Assembly: GCA_963775635.1 (NCBI GenBank)
Contig: CAVZJO010000010.1
Location: forward strand, 192,875-256,874
Direction of reading: 5' to 3'
DNA from: JALORV01 sp963775635
Lineage (GTDB): Bacteria > Pseudomonadota > Gammaproteobacteria > Burkholderiales > Burkholderiaceae_F
Length of the DNA: 64,000 nt
Both the position numbers and the translations under genes were made by a program. Positions 25,219-33,771 of the stretch are shown piece by piece (within the stretch, counting starts at the first letter, position 1; every line of letters begins with the position of its first letter). The notes beneath the pieces are model-generated. The model did not search any database. It had not been told where the DNA came from and worked only from the letters and a program-made list of their open reading frames with translations.

Positions 25219-26745
25219 ATGTCACAGACCGTTGCCCCCAAAAACCCGGCCGTTACGCCGCCAAACGTCAAGGCAATTGGCCGCTACGCCGTGCTGCGGG
25301 TACTGCGACGCGACCGCTATACGACCGCCTATCTTGCGTTCGATCCGGTATTGCACCGCGAGCTCGTGGTCAAGGCGGCTCAGTTGCACCCGAACCAGAA
25401 CCAGCTGCATGACCGCGCCGCGCACGAACGGGTCGAACAGGCGTTCATGCGGCAGGCACAGGCTGCAGGGCGGTTGCATCATCCGCACATCGTCACCGTG
25501 TTCGACGCCGGCCACGTCAACCAGATCGGCTATCTCGCTCTCGAAAAGGTCGATGGCAAGTTGCTCGAAGACCTGCTGGTCGAAGGCTTCCGGCCGGGCT
25601 TCCTGCAGGCGGCCGACATCGTCGCGCGCGTGGCCGATGCCATCGAGTTCGCGCACTCACGCGCGATTCCGCACGGCCACCTGGCACCGTCGCGCATCTA
25701 CCTGCAGGGAACCGAACGCAACCCCAAAGTCACCGGTTTCGGCGGCTGGATCGACAGCGGGATCACCGGCGACTTCGAGTTGCATGCTACCGAGCGAATG
25801 TTGCCCTTCTTCGGCAACGAGATTTCGAGCGAAGCGCGCCGGAAGGACATTCGGGCGCTCGGCGCCCTGCTGTTCCTGCTGCTGACCGGAGCGCGCCCGG
25901 ATGCGAAGCTGCTGCGCGGCGCCGGCCAGTCGCTCGAAAGTCCAGTGCTGCAGTTGAAGCCGAACGCGCCGGTGGCGCTCGCGGAGATTGCCGAACAGGC
26001 ACTCGAGCTCGGCGGCAGCCGCGTCTACGCCACGGCGGCGCAGGTGCGCAACGCGCTTACGATGTTCCTGTGGGGCAATCGCGGCGAACTTCCGCTGCCG
26101 AACTCGGCGACGATCACGGGCATGCCTGCGCGCCTCGCGGTCATGCCCAAGCACCAGCCGCCGCTGACGGTGTCCACGCTCGCTGCGCTGCCGGTGTACG
26201 CCGAAGCCGAGCGGCCGCGCAGTTCGTGGCGCATGCATGTGGTGTCGGTCGGAGTCGGCTTCGTCGCGGTGATCGTGATGGCGGGCATCATGCTGCGGAC
26301 GGAAGTCGATCAGGTCAGAACGCGCGCGACAGCACAAGGCGCGGCGGCGCCCGTTGGCGGAGTCCGCTTCGCTCCGCTCTCGCGGGCCGAAGCGAAGGCT
26401 GCAGCACCTATAGCGCCGATGCAGGCGCCGGCAGGTAGCGCGGCATCGGGTGCTCCGTCCGTCGATGGCGTGGACCGCCCAGCCGCAGCGCCACGCACGG
26501 CTCCGCGCGACGCGCCGTCACGTACGGCACCGGCTCCGCGTGGCGTGGTTGCGTTCGCGGTGATTCCGTGGGGCGAGATCTACATCGACGGCGAAGCCCA
26601 TGGGACCAGTCCTCCGCTGATGCAATTGATGCTTCCGGCCGGGCGCCACACGATCGAGATCCGCAACGGCGAGCGGCCGCCCTACGTTGCGCAGATCGAC
26701 GTCAGCCCCGATCAGCCGCAGCAGCTCCGGCATCGCTTCCCATGA
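25219..26745 (+). CDS. membrane pseudokinase with PEGA domain
   Basis: 508 residues with the same order as the preceding kinase: kinase fold, membrane helix (VVSVGVGFVAVIVMAGIML), Ala/Pro linker, PEGA domain (IPWGEIYIDGEAHGTSPPL). Key residues are lost: the glycine loop reads VLRRDRYTTAY, HRD is HGH (152-154) and DFG is GFG (173-175), though Lys52 remains. It should not phosphorylate. It may bind and control the active kinase or act as a scaffold. The start at 25219 parallels that kinase; an ATG six codons upstream is the alternative. Confidence 0.85.
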   Translation: MSQTVAPKNPAVTPPNVKAIGRYAVLRVLRRDRYTTAYLAFDPVLHRELVVKAAQLHPNQNQLHDRAAHERVEQAFMRQAQAAGRLHHPHIVTVFDAGHVNQIGYLALEKVDGKLLEDLLVEGFRPGFLQAADIVARVADAIEFAHSRAIPHGHLAPSRIYLQGTERNPKVTGFGGWIDSGITGDFELHATERMLPFFGNEISSEARRKDIRALGALLFLLLTGARPDAKLLRGAGQSLESPVLQLKPNAPVALAEIAEQALELGGSRVYATAAQVRNALTMFLWGNRGELPLPNSATITGMPARLAVMPKHQPPLTVSTLAALPVYAEAERPRSSWRMHVVSVGVGFVAVIVMAGIMLRTEVDQVRTRATAQGAAAPVGGVRFAPLSRAEAKAAAPIAPMQAPAGSAASGAPSVDGVDRPAAAPRTAPRDAPSRTAPAPRGVVAFAVIPWGEIYIDGEAHGTSPPLMQLMLPAGRHTIEIRNGERPPYVAQIDVSPDQPQQLRHRFP

Positions 26746-27215
26746 TTGGCAGCCGGCTATCGAAAACCCGTAGGTCGCTGATCGCGGCCGCGCCGCTGGC
26801 GGCAGTCACTCTGAACGGCTGTGCGCTGTTCGCTCCGCCGCCGCCGCCACCCCCACCGCCACCGCCGCCGACGATCAGCATCGCCCGACTGTACGACCAG
26901 CCCGCGGCGCGGGCCTTCGTCAACGCCATGCGCTTCTACGAGGAAGGACAGTACGAGCGCGCCGAAGCGTTGTTCAAGCGCTCGCTGGCCGAAGGTCTGC
27001 ATAACCGGCACGATATCGCCGTCGCACAGAAACATCTGGCGTTCATCGCCTGCGCGTACAACCGGCCGACCGATTGCGAGCAGGCGTTCCGCGCGGCGTT
27101 CCTTGCCGATCCGTCATTCAAGCTGAGCGACGCCGAAGTCGGCCACCCTCTATGGGGCCCCGTCTACAAGCGCGTTGCGTCCGAGCAGGCACCGAAGCCG
27201 CCGCCGGCGAAGTAG
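26742..27215 (+). CDS. proline-rich TPR lipoprotein (TssQ-like)
   Basis: 157 residues. A signal peptide with lipobox LNGC, then a run of twelve prolines, then two TPR-like helical hairpins (FYEEGQYERAEALFKRSLAE and QKHLAFIACAYNRPTDCEQA), ending EVGHPLWGPVYKRVASEQ. This ending and the TPR pattern resemble lipoproteins annotated as TssQ-family, associated with type VI secretion. No other T6SS gene is in the window, so that link is tentative. The start overlaps the pseudokinase stop (ATGA). Confidence 0.75.
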   Translation: MIGSRLSKTRRSLIAAAPLAAVTLNGCALFAPPPPPPPPPPPPTISIARLYDQPAARAFVNAMRFYEEGQYERAEALFKRSLAEGLHNRHDIAVAQKHLAFIACAYNRPTDCEQAFRAAFLADPSFKLSDAEVGHPLWGPVYKRVASEQAPKPPPAK

Positions 27216-27255
27216 CGCCTTCGAAGCTCGCTGCGCTACGCGTCGGCGCGACGCG

Positions 27256-28245
27256 CTAAAAGCCAATGCGCGCTTTCCGCGCCACGCGGTCCTCGATGAT
27301 GTCTTCGATCCGGACTTCGCTGCGGCCGTCCAGCTTGGCGTTGCCGAAGGCAGCCAGCATCACTCGCCGCATCTCGCGTGGCTTCAGTCGCGCCAGCCGA
27401 TCGAGCGCCTCGGCGCTGAGCGTCGGTGGAAAAGCGCGTCCCCACGCGTGTTCGCCGCGCAGCTCGTCGTAGATGCTCTGGGCGATCCGGCGCGAGCCCT
27501 CCAGGTCAGGTGCGTCGATCGCGTAGACATTCATCCGGTTCAAAATCGGTTCGGGGATGCTGCGCGCATCGTTCGCAGTGGCGATCCACACAACCTCCGA
27601 TGCGTCGATCGGCACCTCGGCGAACTCGTCGATGAAGTCGCAAGCCGTGTCGTGCTCGAGCAGTGTGTAGAGGCTGCCAAGCGGGTCGTACTGGCTGTCG
27701 CCGCTCGCCTTGTCGATCTCGTCGACCACGATGACCGGGTTGGCGTAGTCCCCGTTGACGAGGGCATCGAACACCTTGCCCGGCTTGGCGTTCTTCCACT
27801 GTGCTGAAGCACCCGAGAGGATCCAACCGGCGGTCAGCGAACTCATGCCGATAAAGTTGTAGCCGGTCCCCAGCAGCTTCGACAGCCTGCGCGCGAAGTG
27901 CGTCTTGCCAATCCCCGGATCGCCAAGGAGCAGCATCGGTTCGAGCTCGAGCGGATCGTCGGATGACAGGCACAGCGCGAGCTGCTTGCGGATGTCCTCC
28001 AGCGGCTCTTCGAAGTTGGGCAACTCGTGAATCAGTCCGTCGATGTCGGGCAGCGCCGAAGGCTTGATGACGAATCGCTGACCACCGCTGCGGATCATCC
28101 TGATGTAGGTAGCGCGCAACGCTTCGTTGACGCCGCTGCCGAGCTCCTGCAGCTCCGACAGTGCCTCCTCGACATGCGGGATCTGATAGACGTCCTTGAA
28201 TCCCGCGATCGAGATCGCAGACGGGATCGTGGCAGGCAGGTTCAT
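27256..28245 (-). CDS. AAA+ ATPase related to the Lon ATPase domain
   Basis: 329 residues. Walker A LLLGDPGIGKTHFARRL, Walker B PVIVVDEIDK, sensor 1 VWIATAND, and an arginine-finger region LNRMNVYAIDAPD. The C-terminal lid (PREMRRVMLAAFGNAKLDGR) follows. The ATPase resembles that of Lon, but no protease domain or its Ser-Lys pair is present. It probably acts as a remodelling or unfolding factor. A GGAGG ribosome site precedes the ATG. A CIRCE-like sequence lies 120 bases upstream, so heat-shock control by HrcA is likely. Confidence 0.85.
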   Translation of the reverse strand: MNLPATIPSAISIAGFKDVYQIPHVEEALSELQELGSGVNEALRATYIRMIRSGGQRFVIKPSALPDIDGLIHELPNFEEPLEDIRKQLALCLSSDDPLELEPMLLLGDPGIGKTHFARRLSKLLGTGYNFIGMSSLTAGWILSGASAQWKNAKPGKVFDALVNGDYANPVIVVDEIDKASGDSQYDPLGSLYTLLEHDTACDFIDEFAEVPIDASEVVWIATANDARSIPEPILNRMNVYAIDAPDLEGSRRIAQSIYDELRGEHAWGRAFPPTLSAEALDRLARLKPREMRRVMLAAFGNAKLDGRSEVRIEDIIEDRVARKARIGF

Positions 28246-28364
28246 ACAAACCTCCGGTCGTCAGTCACTGGCCCTCCAGCAGATCTAACGCTATCGCGCG
28301 AGCAGTCGATCCTGCAATAAGCAAGTCCCTTGCCAGAAATGTCGCAAATCGGACGAGAAAAGGC

Positions 28365-28391
28365 AAAGCACTCTGCGGTCGAGAGTGCTAA
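28365..28391. promoter_or_regulatory. CIRCE-like HrcA operator
   Basis: AAAGCACTC-N9-GAGTGCTAA. The consensus is TTAGCACTC-N9-GAGTGCTAA, so the right arm is exact, the left arm matches seven of nine and the spacer length is exact. It stands in the 263-bp divergent gap between the AAA+ ATPase gene and the hemerythrin gene and could control either. CIRCE is the binding site of the heat-shock repressor HrcA. Confidence 0.8.
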
Positions 28392-28508
28392 CGGTTTGAT
28401 CCGGGTGGTGACCGTACCGCGCCGGCTGCCGCTGGATGCGAGCAGCGTGCCGGCGCGCGGACACTGAACAGTTGGCGCTACGCTATCGAACACGACTTGG
28501 CTCCCTGC

Positions 28509-29063
28509 ATGAGTTCAGAGATCCCCTTCCGCGCGCCACAGGCCGGCTTCGACGATCCGGTCGAAATGTGGCTCGCCTGCCATCAGCGCGTGCAGCGCTT
28601 CGTTGTGATGCTCGGCCGGATCGAGAACCACGTGACGCGCGCCGGCGCCGACGCGGAGGCACAGTCCGCCGCAACGTCGATCCGTCGTTATTTCAACGAA
28701 GCCGCACCGCGCCACCATGAGGACGAGGAGGCCGACCTTTTTCCGTTGCTGCGTCGGCGCGCTGGCGCGCCGGAGCAAGTCGCAGTCGACGCGCTCGAAG
28801 GCGTCGAATCCGAACACCTGGCGATGGCCCAGATGTGGCGCGAACTCGATGCGACGCTGGCACGAATCGCTGCCGGCGAGCCGGCGGCACTTGATCCGGA
28901 TCTCGTGGCGCGCTTTACGTCAACCTACGAACGGCACATCGAAGTCGAGGAGCAGGTCGTGCTGCCGGCGCTGCGCAGGGTGTTCCACGAGGCGGACTGG
29001 CGCGCGGTCGGTCGCGCGATGGCCGAGCGCCGCGGCGTGCAGCCTGACAGCGAGCCCACTTAG
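28509..29063 (+). CDS. hemerythrin HHE domain protein
   Basis: 184 residues. A four-helix HHE domain with diiron ligand motifs in WLACHQRVQRF, HHEDEEADLFP, ESEHLAMAQMW and ERHIEVEEQVVLPAL. Such proteins bind oxygen or NO or protect iron-sulfur centres. The start is the second Met (MSSEIPF); an in-frame ATG four codons upstream is possible. It is divergent from the AAA+ ATPase with the CIRCE-like site between. Confidence 0.88.
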   Translation: MSSEIPFRAPQAGFDDPVEMWLACHQRVQRFVVMLGRIENHVTRAGADAEAQSAATSIRRYFNEAAPRHHEDEEADLFPLLRRRAGAPEQVAVDALEGVESEHLAMAQMWRELDATLARIAAGEPAALDPDLVARFTSTYERHIEVEEQVVLPALRRVFHEADWRAVGRAMAERRGVQPDSEPT

Positions 29064-29147
29064 CGAACTGAGCGTGGAGCGCGGCTGACGCGCCAGGGCG
29101 CGGTATAGCGCTTGCTGCGTTCGTCAGGACACGCACGCCACGACTTC

Positions 29148-29780
29148 ATGGATCCTTCGCTCGACGCCACCGCTCAACTGCTGCAGAAGCTGCTGCTCTA
29201 TGCGTTCCTGCCGGTGTGGGTGCTGGCCGGCTTCGGCGACTGGCTGATGCACCGCTGGCAACGGATCGAGCACAGCGCCGGCTGGCGCGAGTCGGCGCTG
29301 CACCTGCTGATGGTCGCCGAAATGGGTGTGGCGGTCGGCGCGGTGCTGCTGTTCCAGATGACCGCCACCATTTTTGTACTGCTGCTGCTCGCGTGCCTCC
29401 TGCACGAGTTCACCGTGTGGACCGACCTCAACTACGCCGCGGCGCGGCGGCGCATACCGGTTCCCGAGCAATGGGTGCACAGCATCCAGATCGTGCTGCC
29501 GTGGGCCGGACTCGCGACGCTGGCCGTGATCCATCGCGGGCAGGCCGCCGGAGCGATCGGACTCGGTGATGTTCCGGCCGACTGGTCGATCCGGCTGAAG
29601 GAGCCACCGCTACCGATAACCGAGGTAACGATAGCGGTTGGCGCCGCGCTGCTGCTGGTCGTGGTGCCGTTCGTGCTCGAACTCGTCCGCTGCCTGCGAA
29701 GCGCTCGCGCCGAACACTCGCGACCCCCCGATCCCGCCATGCGCGCGGCGCCGCCACGCCGCACGATTGGCGCGGCCTAA
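29148..29780 (+). CDS. integral membrane protein of unknown function
   Basis: 210 residues from MDPSLDATAQLLQK with about four membrane helices (LLYAFLPVWVLAGFGDWLMH; LLMVAEMGVAVGAVLLFQMT; IFVLLLLACLLHEFTVW; AVGAALLLVVVPFVLELV). Conserved-looking polar points are HEFTVWTDLNYA and PEQWVHSIQIVLPW, which hold histidines. No family is recalled. It follows the hemerythrin gene by 84 bases. It ends with a four-base overlap with the convergent DUF2231 gene. Confidence 0.7.
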   Translation: MDPSLDATAQLLQKLLLYAFLPVWVLAGFGDWLMHRWQRIEHSAGWRESALHLLMVAEMGVAVGAVLLFQMTATIFVLLLLACLLHEFTVWTDLNYAAARRRIPVPEQWVHSIQIVLPWAGLATLAVIHRGQAAGAIGLGDVPADWSIRLKEPPLPITEVTIAVGAALLLVVVPFVLELVRCLRSARAEHSRPPDPAMRAAPPRRTIGAA

Positions 29781-30307
29781 CGCCTCGCCGGCGACGGGTC
29801 GCGGCGGCCCGTATCGCGCGTCGTGCTCGCGACATCGGCCGCGTCGAGCGAACTGCCAGCATCCAGGTGCGCCTGCGGGTAGACGCCGACTCCGAGACGG
29901 GTCACCAGTTCGCCGCCCAGCCACGCCGTCAGCGTCGCCAGCCCGGCTGCGCCGAACGACAGCACGTACGCCAATGTGGGCGGCACCTCGCCGGCACCTC
30001 CGCGCAGCCATGCGCTGATCGCGAACAACACCAGCACGATCGCATTGCCGGCGCCATGCAGGCCGCCGATCCGCTTGGCGCGCGTGTTCGGGGGAATCGA
30101 CAGCCAATCGATGGAGCCGAAGGGCGCCGCTACGGCGCCGCCGATAAGACCGGCGATGATCAGCCAGAAAGCCACCATCGACATGTCGGCGCGGCCGCTC
30201 ACCAGGTGGATGACGTCGAAGATCACCGAGGTTGCGAGCAGGCCGAGCGGAAAGACGACGAGCATCGTGTGCAATGGATGCCCGAACACCCTGACCTTAC
30301 TTTCCAT
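29777..30307 (-). CDS. DUF2231-type membrane protein
   Basis: 176 residues with four membrane helices. The N-terminal VFGHPLHTMLVVFPLGLLAT and a second histidine at GGLHGAGNAIVLVLFA are typical of DUF2231, possibly haem-related. The ATG at 30307 has a GGAGGCAAC ribosome site. Function unknown. It is the last gene of a minus-strand run of small membrane or exported proteins. Confidence 0.85.
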   Translation of the reverse strand: MESKVRVFGHPLHTMLVVFPLGLLATSVIFDVIHLVSGRADMSMVAFWLIIAGLIGGAVAAPFGSIDWLSIPPNTRAKRIGGLHGAGNAIVLVLFAISAWLRGGAGEVPPTLAYVLSFGAAGLATLTAWLGGELVTRLGVGVYPQAHLDAGSSLDAADVASTTRDTGRRDPSPARR

Positions 30308-30376
30308 GTTGCCTCCGGAGTGTTCCTGAGAGGACCTGGAAGCGTGCAAGCGCCGTGCCGTGCGGGCGAGGCGCAA

Positions 30377-30844
30377 CTACTGCGGGCCGGAGCGCAACCC
30401 GTAAATCTTGCCCTGTGCGAACAGGTACTCGACGCGGATCACGCGCTTGTCGCCGCTCGCCAGCGGGTAACCGATCGCCTCGACACGATCGCCGGGTTTC
30501 GGTTCGGCGATTCCCCACGCGGTGATGCGCGACAACGGCGCCAGCTCGAGTTCCCAGTCACCGCCGGCCTGCGCTGGCGCGACCGACTTGCGCACGATGC
30601 CGGCGCCATCGACCGACTGGCTTTGCGCCGGCAACTTGCGCGCAGCGATATCGGCGGGCAACACCAGCCCGGCCGGAACACTGATCACCATTTCTGCATG
30701 CGGGTTCTGCCAGCGTACCGTCTTGACGGTGCCGGCCAGGTACAGCGGCTTGTCCTGATCGAAGCTCGACCAGCCATGGTGTGCGACCGCCGGGGCAACC
30801 GCGATCGCAAGCGCGGCGAGTATCAGTCGTCGACGAGTCGGCAT
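30377..30844 (-). CDS. exported DUF6152-like protein
   Basis: 155 residues beginning MPTRRRLILAALAIAVAPAV, a short Sec signal with basic start. The mature start AHHGWSSFDQDKPLYLAGTV and VRWQNPHAEMVISV are characteristic of the small periplasmic family often labelled DUF6152. GGGAG lies about eight bases before this ATG; upstream ATGs at 30850 and 30883 are possible. It begins 26 bases before the end of the upstream membrane gene is passed, so the two are linked. Role unknown. Confidence 0.75.
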   Translation of the reverse strand: MPTRRRLILAALAIAVAPAVAHHGWSSFDQDKPLYLAGTVKTVRWQNPHAEMVISVPAGLVLPADIAARKLPAQSQSVDGAGIVRKSVAPAQAGGDWELELAPLSRITAWGIAEPKPGDRVEAIGYPLASGDKRVIRVEYLFAQGKIYGLRSGPQ

Positions 30845-30869
30845 CGGCATCTCCCTGAATGAAACAGGC

Positions 30870-31364
30870 TTAAAGGTAGGCAATCAGCCGGCCTGCGGCG
30901 ATCACACCGGCCCACAGCACCAAAGATAGCGCGGCCTGGACACGCGCGACGGCGTCGTGCCGCCGCAGCGAGTCGCGCGCATGGAACACGAGCGCGTTGG
31001 CGCCGGCCAGCATGATCAGCACCAGCTTGACCCTGAATGCGACATTGGCCGCGACCTGCGCCGCGTCGGAAATGAACAGCAGCGACCCGCTCGCCAGCGA
31101 CAGTGCGAACCCGGCCAGCGCAGTGCGGACCGCAAGGCGTCCGAGCGATCTCAGCGGCAGGGCAGGCTGCGCGCCGAACACACGTAGTTCGAGCAGCAGC
31201 AGGCTGCCGACAACCGTCGCGAGCGCAAACAGATGGACGATCTCGATCAGCGGATAGGCCCAGGTCGAGCGTCGGACTGCCTCCGCGAGCGGCCACGCCT
31301 CGATCGCTGCCCAGTTGATCACCGTTGTCAGCCGATCGGATCGTGCGCCGTGCTCGCGATACAC
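30870..31364 (-). CDS. DUF6644-like membrane protein
   Basis: Up to 164 residues with four membrane helices. EAVRRSTWAYPLIEIVHLFA carries a helix histidine, followed by LATVVGSLLLLELRVFG and a second histidine in ALVFHARDSLRRHD. Such proteins usually accompany DUF6152 genes, as here, and may bind haem in the membrane. The first ATG is used; a GTG at 31322 (VINWAAIEAWPLAEAV) also fits. Function unknown. Confidence 0.75.
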   Translation of the reverse strand: MYREHGARSDRLTTVINWAAIEAWPLAEAVRRSTWAYPLIEIVHLFALATVVGSLLLLELRVFGAQPALPLRSLGRLAVRTALAGFALSLASGSLLFISDAAQVAANVAFRVKLVLIMLAGANALVFHARDSLRRHDAVARVQAALSLVLWAGVIAAGRLIAYL

Positions 31365-31400
31365 CCGCGCGGCGACGGTGGCATCGCGCCGATGTTCCGC

Positions 31401-32927
31401 TCAGCGCCGGCGCCGGGTCGCGCCACCCAGGATGCCTCCGAGCATGCCCCGCGTGATCTCACGCGCGATCGACGATCCGGCCGAACGCGCTGCGCTCTTG
31501 GCGGCCGCTTCCACCATGCCCTCGCGCCGACCACCGCGCGGGCCGGTCGAACCGAACAGCAGATCGCTCAGGCTGCCCATCAGTCCGCCGCCAGCGGCCT
31601 GGCCCGAAGCAGCCGGCCCCGCAACCTTGTCGGCCGGCAAAGTCTCTCCGCCTCCCGCACGGGCCTTCAGTTGCTCGTACGCCGATTCTCGATCGACCGT
31701 CTTCTCGTATGTGCTGCCGACCACCGAATCGTCGACCAGCTTTCGGCGCTCCTCGGGTGTGATCGGACCCAGCTGCGAACCCGGCGCCAGCACCCAGGCC
31801 CGCTCGGTGATGCCGGGCGTGCCCTTCGCATCGAGAAACGAAATCAACGCTTCGCCGACGCCGAGTTCGGTGATTACTTTGGTCGCATCGAGCTTCGGGT
31901 TGGCGCGCATCGTTTCTGCGACGGATTTCACCGCCTTCTGATCGCGCGGGGTGTACGCGCGCAGTGCATGCTGCACGCGATTGCCGAGTTGCCCCAGGAC
32001 CTTTTCCGGGATGTCGAGCGGATTCTGCGTGACGAAGTACACACCGACGCCTTTGGACCGGATCAGCCGCACGACCTGTTCGACCTTCTCGAGCAGCGCA
32101 GGCGGCGCTTCAGAAAACAGCAGGTGCGCCTCGTCGAAGAAGAACACCAGCTTGGGCTTGTCGCGGTCACCGACTTCCGGCAGGTTCTCGAAAAGTTCCG
32201 ACAACAGCCACAGCAGGAACGACGAGTACAGCCTCGGGTTGCTCATCAGCTTGTCGGCGGCCAGGATATTCACCACGCCCTGGCTGCCGACGGTCTGCAT
32301 CAGGTCATCGATGTCGAGCATCGGCTCGCCGAAGAAACGGTCGCCGCCCTGCTCCTCAATTTGCAGCAACCCACGCTGGATCGCGCCGATCGACGCCGAC
32401 GAGACATTCCCGTACTCGGTCTTGAACTTCGCCGCGTTGTCGCCGACAAATCGCACCATCGCACGCAGATCCTTCAGGTCGAGCAGCAGCAGGCCGTTGT
32501 CATCGGCGACCTTGAACACCAGAGACAGCACGCCTTCCTGTGTCTCGTTGAGCCCGAGCAGCCGGGCCAGCAGCAGCGGGCCCATGTCGGAGACGGTCGC
32601 GCGCACCGGGTGACCCTGCTCGCCCCAGACATCCCACAGAGTGACCTGACACGCACTCCATACGGGTTCGGGCAGTCCGTGCTCCGCCAGCCGCGCTTTC
32701 AGCTTGTCGCTGGGTGCGCCTGCCTTGGCGATCCCGGTCAGATCGCCCTTGACGTCGGCCATGAACACCGGCACACCGATCCGCGAAAAACTTTCGGCCA
32801 ACTTCTGCAGCGTCACCGTCTTGCCGGTGCCGGTGGCGCCGGTGATGCAGCCGTGCCGATTGGCTAGTGCCGGCAGCAGCGCCAGTTCGGTCGCACCCGT
32901 CTTCGCGATGATCAGCGGCTCGCTCAT
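31401..32927 (-). CDS. HerA-like ATPase of the DUF853/YjgR family
   Basis: 508 residues. Walker A ITGATGTGKTVTLQKLAE near residue 33, FMADVKGDLTGIA, Walker B KLVFFFDEAHLLF, and VYFVTQNPLDIPEKVLGQLG, the conserved helicase-like motifs of YjgR. The C-terminus is Gly/Arg-rich (GGILGGATRRRR). The start MSEPLIIAKTG has GGGGAGAG upstream, so the longer open frame is rejected. Its physiological role is not settled. Divergent from yebC. Confidence 0.9.
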   Translation of the reverse strand: MSEPLIIAKTGATELALLPALANRHGCITGATGTGKTVTLQKLAESFSRIGVPVFMADVKGDLTGIAKAGAPSDKLKARLAEHGLPEPVWSACQVTLWDVWGEQGHPVRATVSDMGPLLLARLLGLNETQEGVLSLVFKVADDNGLLLLDLKDLRAMVRFVGDNAAKFKTEYGNVSSASIGAIQRGLLQIEEQGGDRFFGEPMLDIDDLMQTVGSQGVVNILAADKLMSNPRLYSSFLLWLLSELFENLPEVGDRDKPKLVFFFDEAHLLFSEAPPALLEKVEQVVRLIRSKGVGVYFVTQNPLDIPEKVLGQLGNRVQHALRAYTPRDQKAVKSVAETMRANPKLDATKVITELGVGEALISFLDAKGTPGITERAWVLAPGSQLGPITPEERRKLVDDSVVGSTYEKTVDRESAYEQLKARAGGGETLPADKVAGPAASGQAAGGGLMGSLSDLLFGSTGPRGGRREGMVEAAAKSAARSAGSSIAREITRGMLGGILGGATRRRR

Positions 32928-33040
32928 GCTCTCTCCCCTGCGGTTCGCACGCAGTCTAGCCAATGGCACGCTCGAGGGTGCCGCATCCGGGTCCGCTAGA
33001 CTGCGCACCCTTTCGCTGCACATTTCCCGAGAGCTTCACC

Positions 33041-33766
33041 ATGGCCGGCCATTCCAAATGGGCCAACATCCAGCATCGCAAGAACCGCCAGGACGCCAAG
33101 CGCGGTTCGCTCTGGACGAAGATCATCCGTGAGGTGACGGTAGCGGCGCGTGACGGCGGCCCGGATCCGGCAATGAACCCGCGCCTGCGCCTCGCGCTCG
33201 ACAAGGCCCGGCTTGGCAACGTGCCGAAGGACAAGCTCAATAACGCGATCCAGCGCGGCGCCGGCAAGCTCGAGGGCGCGAACTACGAAGAGATCCGCTA
33301 TGAAGGCTACGGCATCGGCGGTGCAGCGCTGATGATCGACTGCGTGACCGACAACCGCACGCGGACGGTCGCTGAAGTGAGGCACGCGCTGTCGAAAAGC
33401 GGCGGCAATCTCGGCACCGACGGTTCGGTGGCGTTCAACTTCAGGCACTGCGGGCAGTTCGTGTTCGCTCCCGGCACGTCTGAAGATCGGGTGATGGAAG
33501 TCGCGCTCGACGCCGGCGCCGAGGATGTGATTGCCAACGACGACGGCACGATCGAGGTGATCTCGGCACCGGGAGATTTCGAAGCGGTGCGTGAAGCCTT
33601 GGGCAAGGCCGGACTGAAGCCCGAAGTCGCCGAAGTGACGATGAAGCCGCTCGCGGAGACAGTGTTGGCCGGCGAGGATGCGGAGAAAATGCAGAAGCTG
33701 ATCGACACTCTCGACGATCTCGACGACGTGCAGCAGGTCTACACAACCGCCGCACTCGAGGAGTAG
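33041..33766 (+). CDS. yebC: YebC/PmpR-family regulator
   Basis: 241 residues with the invariant start MAGHSKWANIQHRKNRQDAK and three-domain YebC fold. It is a cytosolic protein linked to transcription control and, more recently, to ribosomes at proline-rich stalls. The upstream frame extension to 32963 is ignored. purD starts five bases after its stop. It heads the conserved block that runs to rng. Confidence 0.95.
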   Translation: MAGHSKWANIQHRKNRQDAKRGSLWTKIIREVTVAARDGGPDPAMNPRLRLALDKARLGNVPKDKLNNAIQRGAGKLEGANYEEIRYEGYGIGGAALMIDCVTDNRTRTVAEVRHALSKSGGNLGTDGSVAFNFRHCGQFVFAPGTSEDRVMEVALDAGAEDVIANDDGTIEVISAPGDFEAVREALGKAGLKPEVAEVTMKPLAETVLAGEDAEKMQKLIDTLDDLDDVQQVYTTAALEE

Positions 33767-33771
33767 AACCG

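Noticed and set aside
26828..26870. CCG-rich run as a DNA repeat element
   Set aside because: It is the coding sequence of the poly-proline stretch in the lipoprotein.
23634..27215. Type VI secretion cluster
   Set aside because: Only a TssQ-like lipoprotein and kinases are present; none of the core Tss genes lie in the window.
31233..32867. 544-codon plus-strand frame opposite the HerA-like ATPase
   Set aside because: Shadow frame; the ATPase on the minus strand is well supported.
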